Shown: one piece after another, positions 1 through 8,279 of the stretch | Layout of the letters: every line of letters begins with the position of its first letter | Numbering within the stretch: position 1 is the stretch's first letter | Origin: Verrucomicrobiota bacterium | GTDB taxonomy: Bacteria > Verrucomicrobiota > Verrucomicrobiia > Chthoniobacterales > UBA10450 | Length of the DNA: 52,569 nucleotides | Reading direction: 5' to 3' | Assembly: GCA_003218375.1 (NCBI GenBank) | Contig: QHNH01000032.1 | Span: 1-52,569, forward strand | The notes under the pieces: generated by a model | The model's input: only the letters and a program-made list of their open reading frames with translations | The model's database searches: none | Told to the model about the DNA's origin: nothing | Translations under genes and position numbers: made by a program

Positions 1-2
1 AC

Positions 3-752
3 GTGATCAAGGTTGCGGCTGATGAAAATCTCACGGTTCCTGAACTTGGGGCGGTTATTGAAGAAGCGCACCGCAAGCACCTCAAGGTCGCCGTCCACGC
101 CGTCGACAAGACCAGCATCCAAACCGCCATCGATGCCGGCGCAGATTCCATCGAGCATGGCAACGAGACAACTGACGCGCAACTCAAGCAGATGCACGAC
201 AAAGGCATCTTTTTCGACTTTACACCCACTTCCTATGGCGACTTTTTTACAAAAATTGTCGATGGAACTATTGCGATGTCTCTCAAGCTGCGACCTGAGC
301 GTCGAGGTTCCGATGAGCGCACCCGGCAGCGCTACAACGATCTGGCGCAGCAGCTTTTGAAGGGAGCGGAATTTCCAGACGCGTCCGATGAGAGCAGGGA
401 TCGGGTGTACGACAGCTTGGTTCAGCGGGTGTTGAAGTCGGGCGTGAAGTTTGCGGCGGGATCCGACATGGGCTGGTTCTACCCCGGAAAAACACGCGGC
501 GAGGCGTCGATATCAAGATTTCCGACTTTGCATAAAGCCGGGATGCCCTCCCTCGACGTGATTCGTGCCATTACGACCAACGCCGCGGAAATGTTAGGCT
601 GGCAGGATCGCGTAGGCGCTATTGAGCCCGGGAAATTTGCTGATCTCGTAGCCGTTGCCGGAGATCCGATCGCCGACATTACAGAATTAGAGCGAGTTCG
701 ATTCGTAATGAAGGGCGGGCAAGTAGTGAGGAATGACCTTACGTCACATTGA
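3..752 (+). CDS. Amidohydrolase (imidazolonepropionase-like), 5' end outside window
   Basis: This is the C-terminal part of a metal-dependent amidohydrolase; the reading frame is open to the left edge, so the GTG at position 3 is probably an internal valine and not the start. Visible family features are the His in AVHAV, the Ser-Ile-Glu-His-Gly segment (SIEHG) typical of the second histidine pair, and GSDMGW with the metal-binding Asp. The end, with TNAAEMLGW and IEPGKFADLVAV, is the usual amidohydrolase closing strand. Members hydrolyse cyclic amides or act as Xaa-Pro/Xaa-Arg dipeptidases; the substrate cannot be read here. A secreted hydrolase follows after 48 bases on the same strand, so it may head a degradative operon. 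Confidence 0.88.
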   Translation: MIKVAADENLTVPELGAVIEEAHRKHLKVAVHAVDKTSIQTAIDAGADSIEHGNETTDAQLKQMHDKGIFFDFTPTSYGDFFTKIVDGTIAMSLKLRPERRGSDERTRQRYNDLAQQLLKGAEFPDASDESRDRVYDSLVQRVLKSGVKFAAGSDMGWFYPGKTRGEASISRFPTLHKAGMPSLDVIRAITTNAAEMLGWQDRVGAIEPGKFADLVAVAGDPIADITELERVRFVMKGGQVVRNDLTSH

Positions 753-800
753 GATACCATCCGACGCATTCGAACAACTCCGCCTAACGAGAGTAACTCA

Positions 801-2072
801 ATGAAACGAATACGAACCTTCCTATTGGTGGCGCTAACCACCTTTACCGCCGGCGCCCTGGGACAAGAGACAAGGAGCGTCGCGACGCCCAGCGCTACCA
901 CGCTGCCACAGTCGCAGCAGCCACCGGCTGTCCGTGTGGTTGACCTGAAGGCGTCCGACGGCACCATCCTGAAGGCGAGCTACTTTGCCGCGGCAAAACC
1001 CGGTCCTGCTGCTTTGTTGTATCATCAGAGCAACCGGACGCGTAAGGAGTGGGATATGGTCGCCCGCCAACTCGCGGCCGAGGGAATCAACACATTGACC
1101 GTCGATGTTCGCGGGCACGGCGAAACCGGTGGGCAAGAAAGCCGCGGTGAGGTAAGAAAGAAGCAATGGCCTCTCGACCTTGACGCGGCGTTTCAATACT
1201 TGATCTCCCAGTCGGGAGTAAAGCGCGATGTCATAGGCATCGGAGGCGCAGGCGTAATCGGCGTTGAAAATTCCGTCGAAACGGCGCGCCGGCATTCCGA
1301 TCAGGTAAAATCGCTGGTGCTACTTTCTGGAGAAACATCTCGCGACGGGTTGCAATTCTTGCGACAAGCGTCGCAACTGCCAGAGCTGTTCGTCGTGGCC
1401 GACGCCGACGAATACGCTCCCATCGTGGAAGCGATGGAACTGCTCTACATCACTGCCTCAAGCCCAGGCAGGAAATTCGTGCACTACTCCGCGTCGCACG
1501 AAGCGCCCTGGCTTTGGTATGAACCCTTTGATATCGGCAAAGTTCCCGCCAATGGGGGACACGGAACCGACATGTTCAAAGTCCATCCCGAACTTCCCGG
1601 CATCCTCGTGGACTGGTTTGTGACCACGCTGATCAAAACACCAGGTCACGCGCCGGCCGATACCGTAGCATCCGCGGCAATCCTCAATCAGATCGAGATG
1701 CCCGACGGAGTTGCGCAGGTCACGCAACAATTAATTGAAGCTCGCCGAAAAGATCCCCAGGTGCAGCTGTTCCCGGAAATTACGGTCGACATCGTAGCCT
1801 CGGGCCATTTGCGCCAGGGCGATGCGAAGACGGCAATTGAAATCTTCAAGCTCAACCTGCTGGCTTATCCCGATTCTGCCGACGCGCACAGCAATCTTGC
1901 CGACGCCTATTTGAAGAATGGACAGAAAGACCTGGCACGGCAGTACGCCGAGAAGGGGTTGGCCCTCCTGGATTCTCACGCCGCGCCTGCCTCATCATGG
2001 TCTGATACAGAACAGCGGCGCGGTGAGATTCGTAAGGACGTGGAGCAGGTCCTCAAAAAGTTAAGTCAATGA
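801..2072 (+). CDS. Secreted alpha/beta-hydrolase-like protein with C-terminal TPR; nucleophile missing
   Basis: A 423-residue protein with an N-terminal signal peptide (MKRIRTFLLVALTTF, cut near residue 21). Residues 45-280 follow the dienelactone/alpha-beta hydrolase pattern, including VDVRGHGETGG near 101-111. At the expected nucleophile elbow (residues 146-154) the sequence is GIGGAGVIG. Where active relatives have Gly-x-Ser-x-Gly, no Ser, Cys or Asp is present. Residues about 340-395 form tetratricopeptide-like helices (YPDSADAHSNLADAYLKNGQ). This suggests a periplasmic or extracellular binding or scaffolding role instead of ester hydrolysis, which is inference. The stop codon overlaps the start of the next hydrolase (ATGA), so the two are translationally coupled. 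Confidence 0.85.
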   Translation: MKRIRTFLLVALTTFTAGALGQETRSVATPSATTLPQSQQPPAVRVVDLKASDGTILKASYFAAAKPGPAALLYHQSNRTRKEWDMVARQLAAEGINTLTVDVRGHGETGGQESRGEVRKKQWPLDLDAAFQYLISQSGVKRDVIGIGGAGVIGVENSVETARRHSDQVKSLVLLSGETSRDGLQFLRQASQLPELFVVADADEYAPIVEAMELLYITASSPGRKFVHYSASHEAPWLWYEPFDIGKVPANGGHGTDMFKVHPELPGILVDWFVTTLIKTPGHAPADTVASAAILNQIEMPDGVAQVTQQLIEARRKDPQVQLFPEITVDIVASGHLRQGDAKTAIEIFKLNLLAYPDSADAHSNLADAYLKNGQKDLARQYAEKGLALLDSHAAPASSWSDTEQRRGEIRKDVEQVLKKLSQ

Positions 2073-3157
2073 ACGCAATCAATGGCGTACGACAGTTATC
2101 TGTCCTAGCGACTTGTCTGACGAGCATCGTGCTCACCGCGTCGGCTGACGACCTTCCACGGAAAACGAAAATGCCGCGCGAGAGCTACCCAGAAGTTGAC
2201 GTTATTTACGATTTCGTTACCGCGCCGGATGGCAAGCGACTAAGGACCATCATCACCAAGTCGCACAACGCGACCGCGAAATTGCCGGTGATTTTTGTAG
2301 CCGGCTGGCTTAGCTGCGATTCGGTTGAAGCGCCGGAAGGGACTAAGGATACGGCGGGTCTGGCATTTCGAGAGCTCGCGCAGCTACGCGATTTTTGTTT
2401 ATTCCGGGTGGATAAAGAAGGCGTCGGCGACAGCGAAGGTAATTGCGCAGAAAACGATTTCGCATCTGAGCTCGCAGGCTATCGCGCGGCGTTTCGTTCG
2501 CTGAAGAAGTACGACTTCATCGACCCGAGCAAAATCTACATTTTTGGAGTCAGCAACGGTGGCGGATTCGCGCCGCTGGTTCCCGAAACTGACGCCGAAC
2601 AAAGCCAGGTGCACGGTTACATCGTGGTGGGCGGCTGGGTAAAGACCTGGTTCGAGCATATGCTCGAGATCGAGCGGCGCCGCTTTGGCTTGATGGGCAA
2701 ATCGCCCGGAGAAGTGAACGATCGAATGAAGCTCGTCGCTAATCTTTATCATGACTGGCTGATCAAGAACAAAGCCATCGACGTCATTCTGCGAGAAAAG
2801 CCTGAGCTAACCGACCTTTGGCCTGAAGGAAAAGATCACGCGCATCTCTATGGGCGTCCGCTCGCATTCTATGAGCAGCTGCAAAGACTGAATCTTGCCG
2901 CTGCATGGTCGCGGGTAAGAGTGCCGGCTCTCATTCTGCACGGCCAGTTCGACTGGATCATGACCCGGGAAGATCACGAACTAATCGCGCAGTATGTGAA
3001 TGCCAACCGTCCGGGAGCAGCGCGCTTTCTCGAAGTTCCTGAGATGGGACACACCTTTCAGCATTACCTGAGTTTCACCGACGCGTTTCATGGCAAGGAA
3101 GCTCCCTTCGATCCTAAAGTCGCGACGCTGTTGATCGACTGGTTAAGAGGACAATAA
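2069..3157 (+). CDS. Secreted alpha/beta hydrolase (serine peptidase/esterase type)
   Basis: A 362-residue hydrolase with a weak N-terminal secretion signal (residues 1-26, ending TASADD). The catalytic triad is readable: nucleophile Ser162 in GVSNGG, acid Asp295 in HGQFDWIM, and His328 in EMGHTF. The order and spacing fit the serine aminopeptidase/prolyl-oligopeptidase-like clan of alpha/beta hydrolases. An oxyanion-type segment lies around VAGWLSCDS (78-85). It is coupled by a 4-base overlap to the upstream hydrolase-like protein that has lost its nucleophile, so the pair may be one active and one inactive partner. The substrate is unknown. The stop is followed within 35 bases by a truncated permease. 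Confidence 0.87.
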   Translation: MNAINGVRQLSVLATCLTSIVLTASADDLPRKTKMPRESYPEVDVIYDFVTAPDGKRLRTIITKSHNATAKLPVIFVAGWLSCDSVEAPEGTKDTAGLAFRELAQLRDFCLFRVDKEGVGDSEGNCAENDFASELAGYRAAFRSLKKYDFIDPSKIYIFGVSNGGGFAPLVPETDAEQSQVHGYIVVGGWVKTWFEHMLEIERRRFGLMGKSPGEVNDRMKLVANLYHDWLIKNKAIDVILREKPELTDLWPEGKDHAHLYGRPLAFYEQLQRLNLAAAWSRVRVPALILHGQFDWIMTREDHELIAQYVNANRPGAARFLEVPEMGHTFQHYLSFTDAFHGKEAPFDPKVATLLIDWLRGQ

Positions 3158-3191
3158 GCGAGAAGGGTTATGTCATTGCTGGCTTATCTTC

Positions 3192-4757
3192 GTGATCACG
3201 ATTTTTTGCGCAGCCGGCGCGGTTCTTCTCATCGGATGCACCAATCTCGCCGGCATATCACTGGCGCGCGCCGGAGCGCGGCAACGCGAACTGGCGGTGC
3301 GAACGGCGCTCGGCGCGACGCGCGGCCAGCTTACCCGTTTGTTGTTGGCGGAAAGCTTCATCGTGGCGCTGATCGGCGGCTCGTTAGGCCTGTTCCTCGA
3401 AGTTTGGGGCCAGGGCGCTCTTCTTCGTCTCGTCCCGACGGACTTGCCGAGGATCGAGAATTTCTCGATCGATTGGCAAGTGTTTGCCTTCGCGGGCCTC
3501 GTCACTTTGATCGCATCGTTGGTCTGCGGCCTCATCCCGGCGTGGTTGCTTTCGCGTTCCGACCTGCGCGATGCACTCGTGGCCATCGTGCTTGCCCTCG
3601 TTCTGCTTGCAAATGCCGGGTTGCTCTTTCGCAGTTTCGCGCGTCTGAACAGCGAACAGCCGGGATTCGCTGCTTCCGATCTTCTCACCGTGCGGCTCTC
3701 TTTGCCGCAGACGACCTACACCGATCGCGCCGCCCTTATTCAATATTACGAAAAACTTCAGCCGCGCCTGCTCGCTTTGCCGGGGATACAAAATGTCGGC
3801 CTGGTGTCGCTCCTGCCGCTCGCTCCCAAGAGCCAATCGACGATTCCGTTCACCCGGCCCGATCGGCCGCCGGCAAAACGAGAGGACACGCCGTCGGCGA
3901 ATTATCGAATCGTCAATCCGGATTATTTTCGCGCGATGGGAATTCCACTTTTGAGCGGCCGTTATTTTACCGAGGAAGATAATGGTGACCGGCCACCGCT
4001 TGCGATCGTCAGCGCGGTTTTGGCCGCTAAATATTTTCCCGACCGCTCACCGATCGGACAGCGCTTGATGATTGACGATACCGATGCCGAGCCGCGAGTG
4101 GTCGAGATCATCGGCGTCGTTGGTGCGGTAAAACAAAGCAATCTGGAAACGCCGGCGAAGGCCGACATTTACCTGCCGTTGCGCCAGGTACCAAAGGACG
4201 GTGTGCCGTGGATGCGCTACAGCACGTATTGGATCGTGAAGACTTCAGCTGCTGCGCCGGGGCTCGATCATCTGGTGCGCGCGGAAATCCGGAAGGTCGA
4301 TGCCGATGTGGCGGTGGGTGCAATTCGGCCTATGACTGAGGTGATGATGGCAGCGCTGGCCTCGCGCCGGTTTAGTTTGTTATTGGTCGGCTCCTTTGCG
4401 GCGGCCGCTTTGTTTTTGGCTGCGGCCGGATTGTATGCGGTGATCTCGTATGGAATTCAGCAACGGACCAGGGAGATCGGCGTGCGCCTCGCGCTCGGCG
4501 CCACCCACCGGAGCATCCTAGGGATGATTCTCCGCGAAGGCGCTCTGCTTCTGGGCACCGGCCTTGTAGCCGGCATCGCTGTTGCACTGATGATGGCGAA
4601 ACTGGTCGCGAACCAAATGTATGGAGTCAGCGCGCGCGACCCGTTTAGTTTTGTCGTCGTCAGTGTCCTGTTGGCGACAATTTCACTCCTGGCCTGCTGG
4701 ATCGCCGCCCGCCGCGCCCTGAAGGTCGATCCAGTAATCGCGCTTCGATCTGACTAA
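3192..4757 (+). CDS. Truncated MacB/FtsX-type permease, probable remnant
   Basis: This encodes about 521 residues of a duplicated-FtsX permease (MacB-PCD/FtsX repeats), the same type as the two 805-807-residue proteins near 37-42 kb. Compared with them it lacks roughly the first 270-280 residues: the first transmembrane helix and first periplasmic domain are gone, and the frame starts inside the first FtsX block (AGAVLLIGCTNLAG). A second loss lies near residues 125-135, where RDALVAIVLALVLL replaces the usual ~25-residue DGLKEGGRG...RKxLVGAQVALS linker. The second half (EIGVRLALGA, ending DPVIALRSD) is intact. There is no good start codon; GTG at 3192 is simply the first available one. I read it as a decaying gene fused near the hydrolase operon. 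Confidence 0.7.
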   Translation: MITIFCAAGAVLLIGCTNLAGISLARAGARQRELAVRTALGATRGQLTRLLLAESFIVALIGGSLGLFLEVWGQGALLRLVPTDLPRIENFSIDWQVFAFAGLVTLIASLVCGLIPAWLLSRSDLRDALVAIVLALVLLANAGLLFRSFARLNSEQPGFAASDLLTVRLSLPQTTYTDRAALIQYYEKLQPRLLALPGIQNVGLVSLLPLAPKSQSTIPFTRPDRPPAKREDTPSANYRIVNPDYFRAMGIPLLSGRYFTEEDNGDRPPLAIVSAVLAAKYFPDRSPIGQRLMIDDTDAEPRVVEIIGVVGAVKQSNLETPAKADIYLPLRQVPKDGVPWMRYSTYWIVKTSAAAPGLDHLVRAEIRKVDADVAVGAIRPMTEVMMAALASRRFSLLLVGSFAAAALFLAAAGLYAVISYGIQQRTREIGVRLALGATHRSILGMILREGALLLGTGLVAGIAVALMMAKLVANQMYGVSARDPFSFVVVSVLLATISLLACWIAARRALKVDPVIALRSD

Positions 4758-4763
4758 ACGGAT

Positions 4764-5759
4764 TCAGGCCGCGAAATCGAAACGGGCGCCGGAACGCGCG
4801 CGCGCAGCTTTTTCATAAACCGCCACCGCGGCGACCGCGTCTTCGATGGCGACGCCGGTGCTGTCGAAGACAATGATTTCGTCATCGGAGCTGCGGCCTT
4901 GCTTGCGGCCGGCAACGATCTCGGACAACTCGGCGTAGACATCTTCCTTTCGCATCAAACCCTGGGCGATGGCGTGGTGGGTATCGCCGATGGTGCAGGA
5001 TTGCTCGAGGCTGTCGGCAACGACTTTGGCGGACGCCATCAGCGCCGGATCGATCTCCTGTTTGTGAGTGTCATCCGCCCCGACCGCGGCGATGAAGGTT
5101 CCCGGAACGACCTCTTCTTTGCGCACGAAGAATTCGGTCGCCGTGGTGCAGGTCACGAAAACGGCGCTGTGCTGAAGGGCTGGCCCGAGATCGCGGACGG
5201 GTTCGATCTCGAGTTCTAATTCGTTACTCAGTTTGATCGCGAAGTTCTGGGCCGCGGCCTGGTCCAGATCGAAGACGTAAATTTTCCGAAGAGGAAGAAC
5301 CGCGCAGAGCGCCCGGAGCTGTGCCGCGGCCTGCTGACCGCAGCCGCAAATCGCGGCGGTGGAAGAATTCGGCCGCGCCAAATATTTCGCCGCCACCGCG
5401 GATGCGGCGGCGGTGCGTTTTATCGTGATGTCGATCGAATCAAGAACCGCCAGCGGCGAACCGTTCTCGCCGTCACATAACAGGATCAGGCCTTGAATTG
5501 TGGGAAGCGCCACTGCGGTTCTGTTGCGCGGGAAATTCGTATTGAGCTTCGCGACCAGATAGGTCCTGTCGTGCGGCAAGAGCGCCGCTTTGATGTGCAA
5601 GCCGCCGCCCGGCGCTTTCACGCCGAGAATGCCGGCGGGCGGGACCTTTCCTTCGCCCTGCATTCGGAACGCTTCCTCCACCGCGTCGATGCACTCCGGC
5701 AAGGTCAGCAGTTGCTCCACTTCGCTTCGGCGGAGCAGCAAAGTCCCCTCAGTTTTCAT
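4764..5759 (-). CDS. Ornithine cyclodeaminase/mu-crystallin family protein
   Basis: A 331-residue NAD(P)-dependent enzyme of the ornithine cyclodeaminase, alanine dehydrogenase and mu-crystallin family, of usual length. The Rossmann nucleotide-binding loop is GCGQQAAAQ (residues 139-147). Lysines in GLHIKAAL (57) and LVAKLNTNF (71) lie where the family places its substrate-binding and catalytic residues. Members cyclise ornithine to proline, reduce ketimines or oxidise alanine; the exact reaction is not decidable by eye. The ATG start overlaps the end of the upstream pepE gene by 11 bases, so both are made from one message. The pairing with an Asp-X dipeptidase suggests amino-acid salvage. 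Confidence 0.88.
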   Translation of the reverse strand: MKTEGTLLLRRSEVEQLLTLPECIDAVEEAFRMQGEGKVPPAGILGVKAPGGGLHIKAALLPHDRTYLVAKLNTNFPRNRTAVALPTIQGLILLCDGENGSPLAVLDSIDITIKRTAAASAVAAKYLARPNSSTAAICGCGQQAAAQLRALCAVLPLRKIYVFDLDQAAAQNFAIKLSNELELEIEPVRDLGPALQHSAVFVTCTTATEFFVRKEEVVPGTFIAAVGADDTHKQEIDPALMASAKVVADSLEQSCTIGDTHHAIAQGLMRKEDVYAELSEIVAGRKQGRSSDDEIIVFDSTGVAIEDAVAAVAVYEKAARARSGARFDFAA

Positions 5760-6468
5760 TCGGCGCGCCGACCAGGCGAGAGATCTCGTCGCCGGTTACG
5801 GCTTCGACCGGGCTTTCTCCGCGGCGAAAAATCCGGGCGCCGTTGGAACCGCCCAGAGTTACCTTGCCATTCTCGACCCGCACCCACGCGCCTTCGCGCA
5901 TGCCGAGCACGGGCGTTTCATTTTCCTCGAGGAATTGGAGGATGCGTTCTTCCTGCGTTTCGCCCATGTGCTTCGAAGTCGGATCGGGATCCTGAAAGTG
6001 CGGGCTGATCTGGAACGGGACCAGGCCCAGCGCATCGAAGGAGCGCGGCTGAACGATCGGCATGTCCTTCGTGGTCTTGATGGTCGGGCCGGCGACGTTC
6101 GAGCCGGCGCTGCTGCCGATGTAAGGCGTGCCATTCCGGATCCGCTGGCGAATCGGTTCGAGCAGCGCGAAATCCTGGAGCGCTTTCAGGAGCCGGAAGG
6201 TGTTGCCCCCGCCGATGAAAATTGCGTCCGCACTGGCCACGGCTTTTCGCGGATCATCCGCGCTGTGGGCGGAGTTCAGCTCGTAACCCATCGCGGCAAA
6301 GCGCGCCCTGGCTTTCGTCGCATAGCCGTCGCGGTCGTGCAAAGCGTAAGGAAAAAACAAAACCCGGCGCGCTGGGCCGAGGACATCCCGGATCGCTTCC
6401 TCGACGTGGTCGAGATAGCCGCGGCCGTGGAGGGTGGAGTTGCTCACCAGGAGAATATGCAAGTTCAT
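5749..6468 (-). CDS. pepE: Dipeptidase E (peptidase S51)
   Basis: A 239-residue cytoplasmic serine peptidase that releases N-terminal aspartate from Asp-X dipeptides. The family motifs are clear: GGGNTFRLL (87-94), GSSAGSN with nucleophile Ser120, KDMPI with Asp135, and SPHFQD with His157. These three positions coincide exactly with the Ser120/Asp135/His157 triad established for enterobacterial PepE. There is no signal peptide. It overlaps the downstream cyclodeaminase-like gene by 11 bases. Upstream, 6469-6568 is AT-rich over the first stretch and may hold the promoter; I see no clear operator. Confidence 0.95.
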   Translation of the reverse strand: MNLHILLVSNSTLHGRGYLDHVEEAIRDVLGPARRVLFFPYALHDRDGYATKARARFAAMGYELNSAHSADDPRKAVASADAIFIGGGNTFRLLKALQDFALLEPIRQRIRNGTPYIGSSAGSNVAGPTIKTTKDMPIVQPRSFDALGLVPFQISPHFQDPDPTSKHMGETQEERILQFLEENETPVLGMREGAWVRVENGKVTLGGSNGARIFRRGESPVEAVTGDEISRLVGAPNEN

Positions 6469-6568
6469 TGTTACAGATATAACACAAAGATATAAGTATA
6501 TACAAACGACGACTCAATCAACCAGATCGCTTCGATAGCCCGGCCTGCAACCAGTCGGAACCTGTCGG

Positions 6569-7042
6569 TCAGGGACGGGGCCGCGTATTGTCGTACACAG
6601 TTGGAAATTTTTGATCGATGCTCGCCTGGCTCGGGATCACGGGCGGTTGGCCGCTCAGGCTCGGGACGTAGGCGAAGACATACGGTTTATCGTCCTTGTG
6701 CCAGGCCAGCGCGGTGACAGCGCCTTCCGGGCAGCGATACCTTATGGTCGGAACCGTGGATGGTTCCGCCGCGGCTGCTTCCGTGGTCCAAGTGGCTGCG
6801 ATCGACACGAGACATGCTTCCACTTCTTCCGGCGCGAATTTCAGCGATGCACCCAGGGTTGCTTTGATGAAACAGGCATAGCGCGCGATGCCGTTATAGT
6901 AGCCGATTCGCACCGTCAAAGTTCCCCCGAAATCGTACTCCCACGCGCTTTCAACGTGGAACCCGCCGATCAAAGCCTGGGCGAACCGCTCTCCTGTAAG
7001 TTGCGCAGCAATCTGCTCTTTCGTCTGGGTAAGAATGTTCAT
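6569..7042 (-). CDS. Hypothetical protein, 157 aa
   Basis: I do not recognise a family. The protein has no signal peptide or membrane segment. It opens with a helical stretch (TQTKEQIAAQLTGERFAQAL), continues with a strand-rich centre (YDFGGTLTVRIGYYNGIARYACFIKATLG), and ends in a proline-rich tail (NTRPRP). The centre resembles a small alpha/beta domain. Codon use matches its neighbours and there is an ATG start. It is a single gene on the minus strand facing away from the secreted protein at 7136, and the 93 bases between them should hold both promoters. Confidence 0.75.
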   Translation of the reverse strand: MNILTQTKEQIAAQLTGERFAQALIGGFHVESAWEYDFGGTLTVRIGYYNGIARYACFIKATLGASLKFAPEEVEACLVSIAATWTTEAAAAEPSTVPTIRYRCPEGAVTALAWHKDDKPYVFAYVPSLSGQPPVIPSQASIDQKFPTVYDNTRPRP

Positions 7043-7135
7043 ACGTGATCGATATCATTCACATTTTCTTTCTGAAAAGAAGCCAGGAATCTCGGGATTC
7101 GCCAAGATTACCGACGTGGTGAAGAGTGCCGGCTC

Positions 7136-8197
7136 ATGAGAAAAATCGGCCTCATCGCGATGATCGCCTGCACGGCGGCTATCGTCCGCGCCGAGCCGCT
7201 CCTGCCGACGGCCGATGGCACCACCTGGCAATACGAATCGACCGAGGAGCTGGGCGGTCCGGACGCGGCCGCTCCGACGACGGTAACAATATCGGTGAGC
7301 GTTGGCCGGCAGACTTTCGACGGCAAAGAATTCCTCAACTTCGAAACGAGGACCGACGACGTCGTCACTCGAACAGAATTGATGACGCTCGATGAACATG
7401 GGTTGGTCTGTCATGTTCGTGGCGGCAAGGATGGACGCATGGCCAGGCTCGATCCGCCGCAAACGCTTGTTCCCGCCACGATAAAAGTCGGCGATTCCTG
7501 GGAATCCGACGGCGAGGTGGCCGGGATGGAAATGCGGCAGCGTTTCGGAGTGGTGAGCCAGGAACAGGTCCGCGTGCCGGCCGGCAACTTCCGCGCGTTC
7601 CACATCCATTGTGAAGACGCGTCGGTTATGTCAGTCGCGCTCGATCGCTGGTTTTTTCCTGGCGTCGGATTTGTGAAAGAGACCACCTTGGTCCGGGGAC
7701 CGACCGGTGGGTTGCTGCAACGGGTGACACTGGAATTGCAGAAACCGCCCGAGATTGTCGCCAAGCCTCAAGCGTCATCGTCCCCGACCGCGGCCCCGCC
7801 GCGTCAGACTCCAACGCCGCCCATCCGTGGCCCCGAAGTCCAGACCGAACCATCCCGTGCGGGCAAGAAGTTGAGCGTCGAAGTTTCCACCGATCCGGCC
7901 GGCGGAATGAAAACCGAATTCAAATCGGACGTGGAAAACATTTACGTCCGCTGGCATGGCCACGGTTTGCCCGAGCGTGCCCGGGTGCGAGTGGCCTGGG
8001 TCGCGGAAGATGTCGGCGATTTGGTGGAACCGAATTTCATCGTCGATGAAACTGAGAGCGTCGCCCCCGCTCCGGATGCGAGCGCGCGGTTTACCCTCGG
8101 CCGCCCGCCGGATGGCTGGGCCGAAGGCAAATATCGTGTCGAATTCTACGTGAACGACGAGTTGGAGGAGACGATCCGAGTATCGATCGTAAAATAA
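7136..8197 (+). CDS. Secreted two-domain protein of unknown function
   Basis: A 353-residue protein with a signal peptide (MRKIGLIAMIACTAAIVRAE, cut after Ala19). Residues 20-200 form a strand-rich domain beginning PLLPTADGTTWQYESTEE, reminiscent of periplasmic domains that start with a threonine-rich 'TxWxY' strand. A proline/serine-rich linker follows (about 207-240, QASSSPTAAPPRQTPTPP). The C-terminal domain (about 245-353) has strands such as NIYVRWHGHGLPERARVRVAW and ends KYRVEFYVND. Function is unknown. It sits 82 bases upstream of a TonB-dependent receptor on the same strand, so a cell-envelope role is plausible but inferred. Confidence 0.82.
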   Translation: MRKIGLIAMIACTAAIVRAEPLLPTADGTTWQYESTEELGGPDAAAPTTVTISVSVGRQTFDGKEFLNFETRTDDVVTRTELMTLDEHGLVCHVRGGKDGRMARLDPPQTLVPATIKVGDSWESDGEVAGMEMRQRFGVVSQEQVRVPAGNFRAFHIHCEDASVMSVALDRWFFPGVGFVKETTLVRGPTGGLLQRVTLELQKPPEIVAKPQASSSPTAAPPRQTPTPPIRGPEVQTEPSRAGKKLSVEVSTDPAGGMKTEFKSDVENIYVRWHGHGLPERARVRVAWVAEDVGDLVEPNFIVDETESVAPAPDASARFTLGRPPDGWAEGKYRVEFYVNDELEETIRVSIVK

Positions 8198-8252
8198 TTC
8201 TCGTTAGGATTCCGAAATAATTGTCTTGAGTGCCTAACGATCATCTTGCTAA

Positions 8253-8271
8253 TCCTTCGGGAACCGAAGGA
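8253..8271 (+). promoter_or_regulatory. Hairpin covering the ribosome-binding site of the TonB receptor gene
   Basis: A perfect 8-bp stem (tccttcgg / ccgaagga) with a 3-base gaa loop lies directly before the receptor start. Its right arm contains most of the Shine-Dalgarno AAGGAG at 8267-8272, seven bases before the ATG at 8280. Folded RNA would hide the ribosome-binding site. Whether this is a thermometer, a protein-binding operator or simply a stem that ribosomes melt cannot be decided from sequence. Confidence 0.5.
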
Positions 8272-8279
8272 GAAACATT

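Noticed and set aside
3170-3982. A 270-residue plus-strand frame from ATG 3170
   Set aside because: It is out of frame with the recognisable FtsX sequence and arginine/serine-rich, so it is a shadow of the permease remnant.
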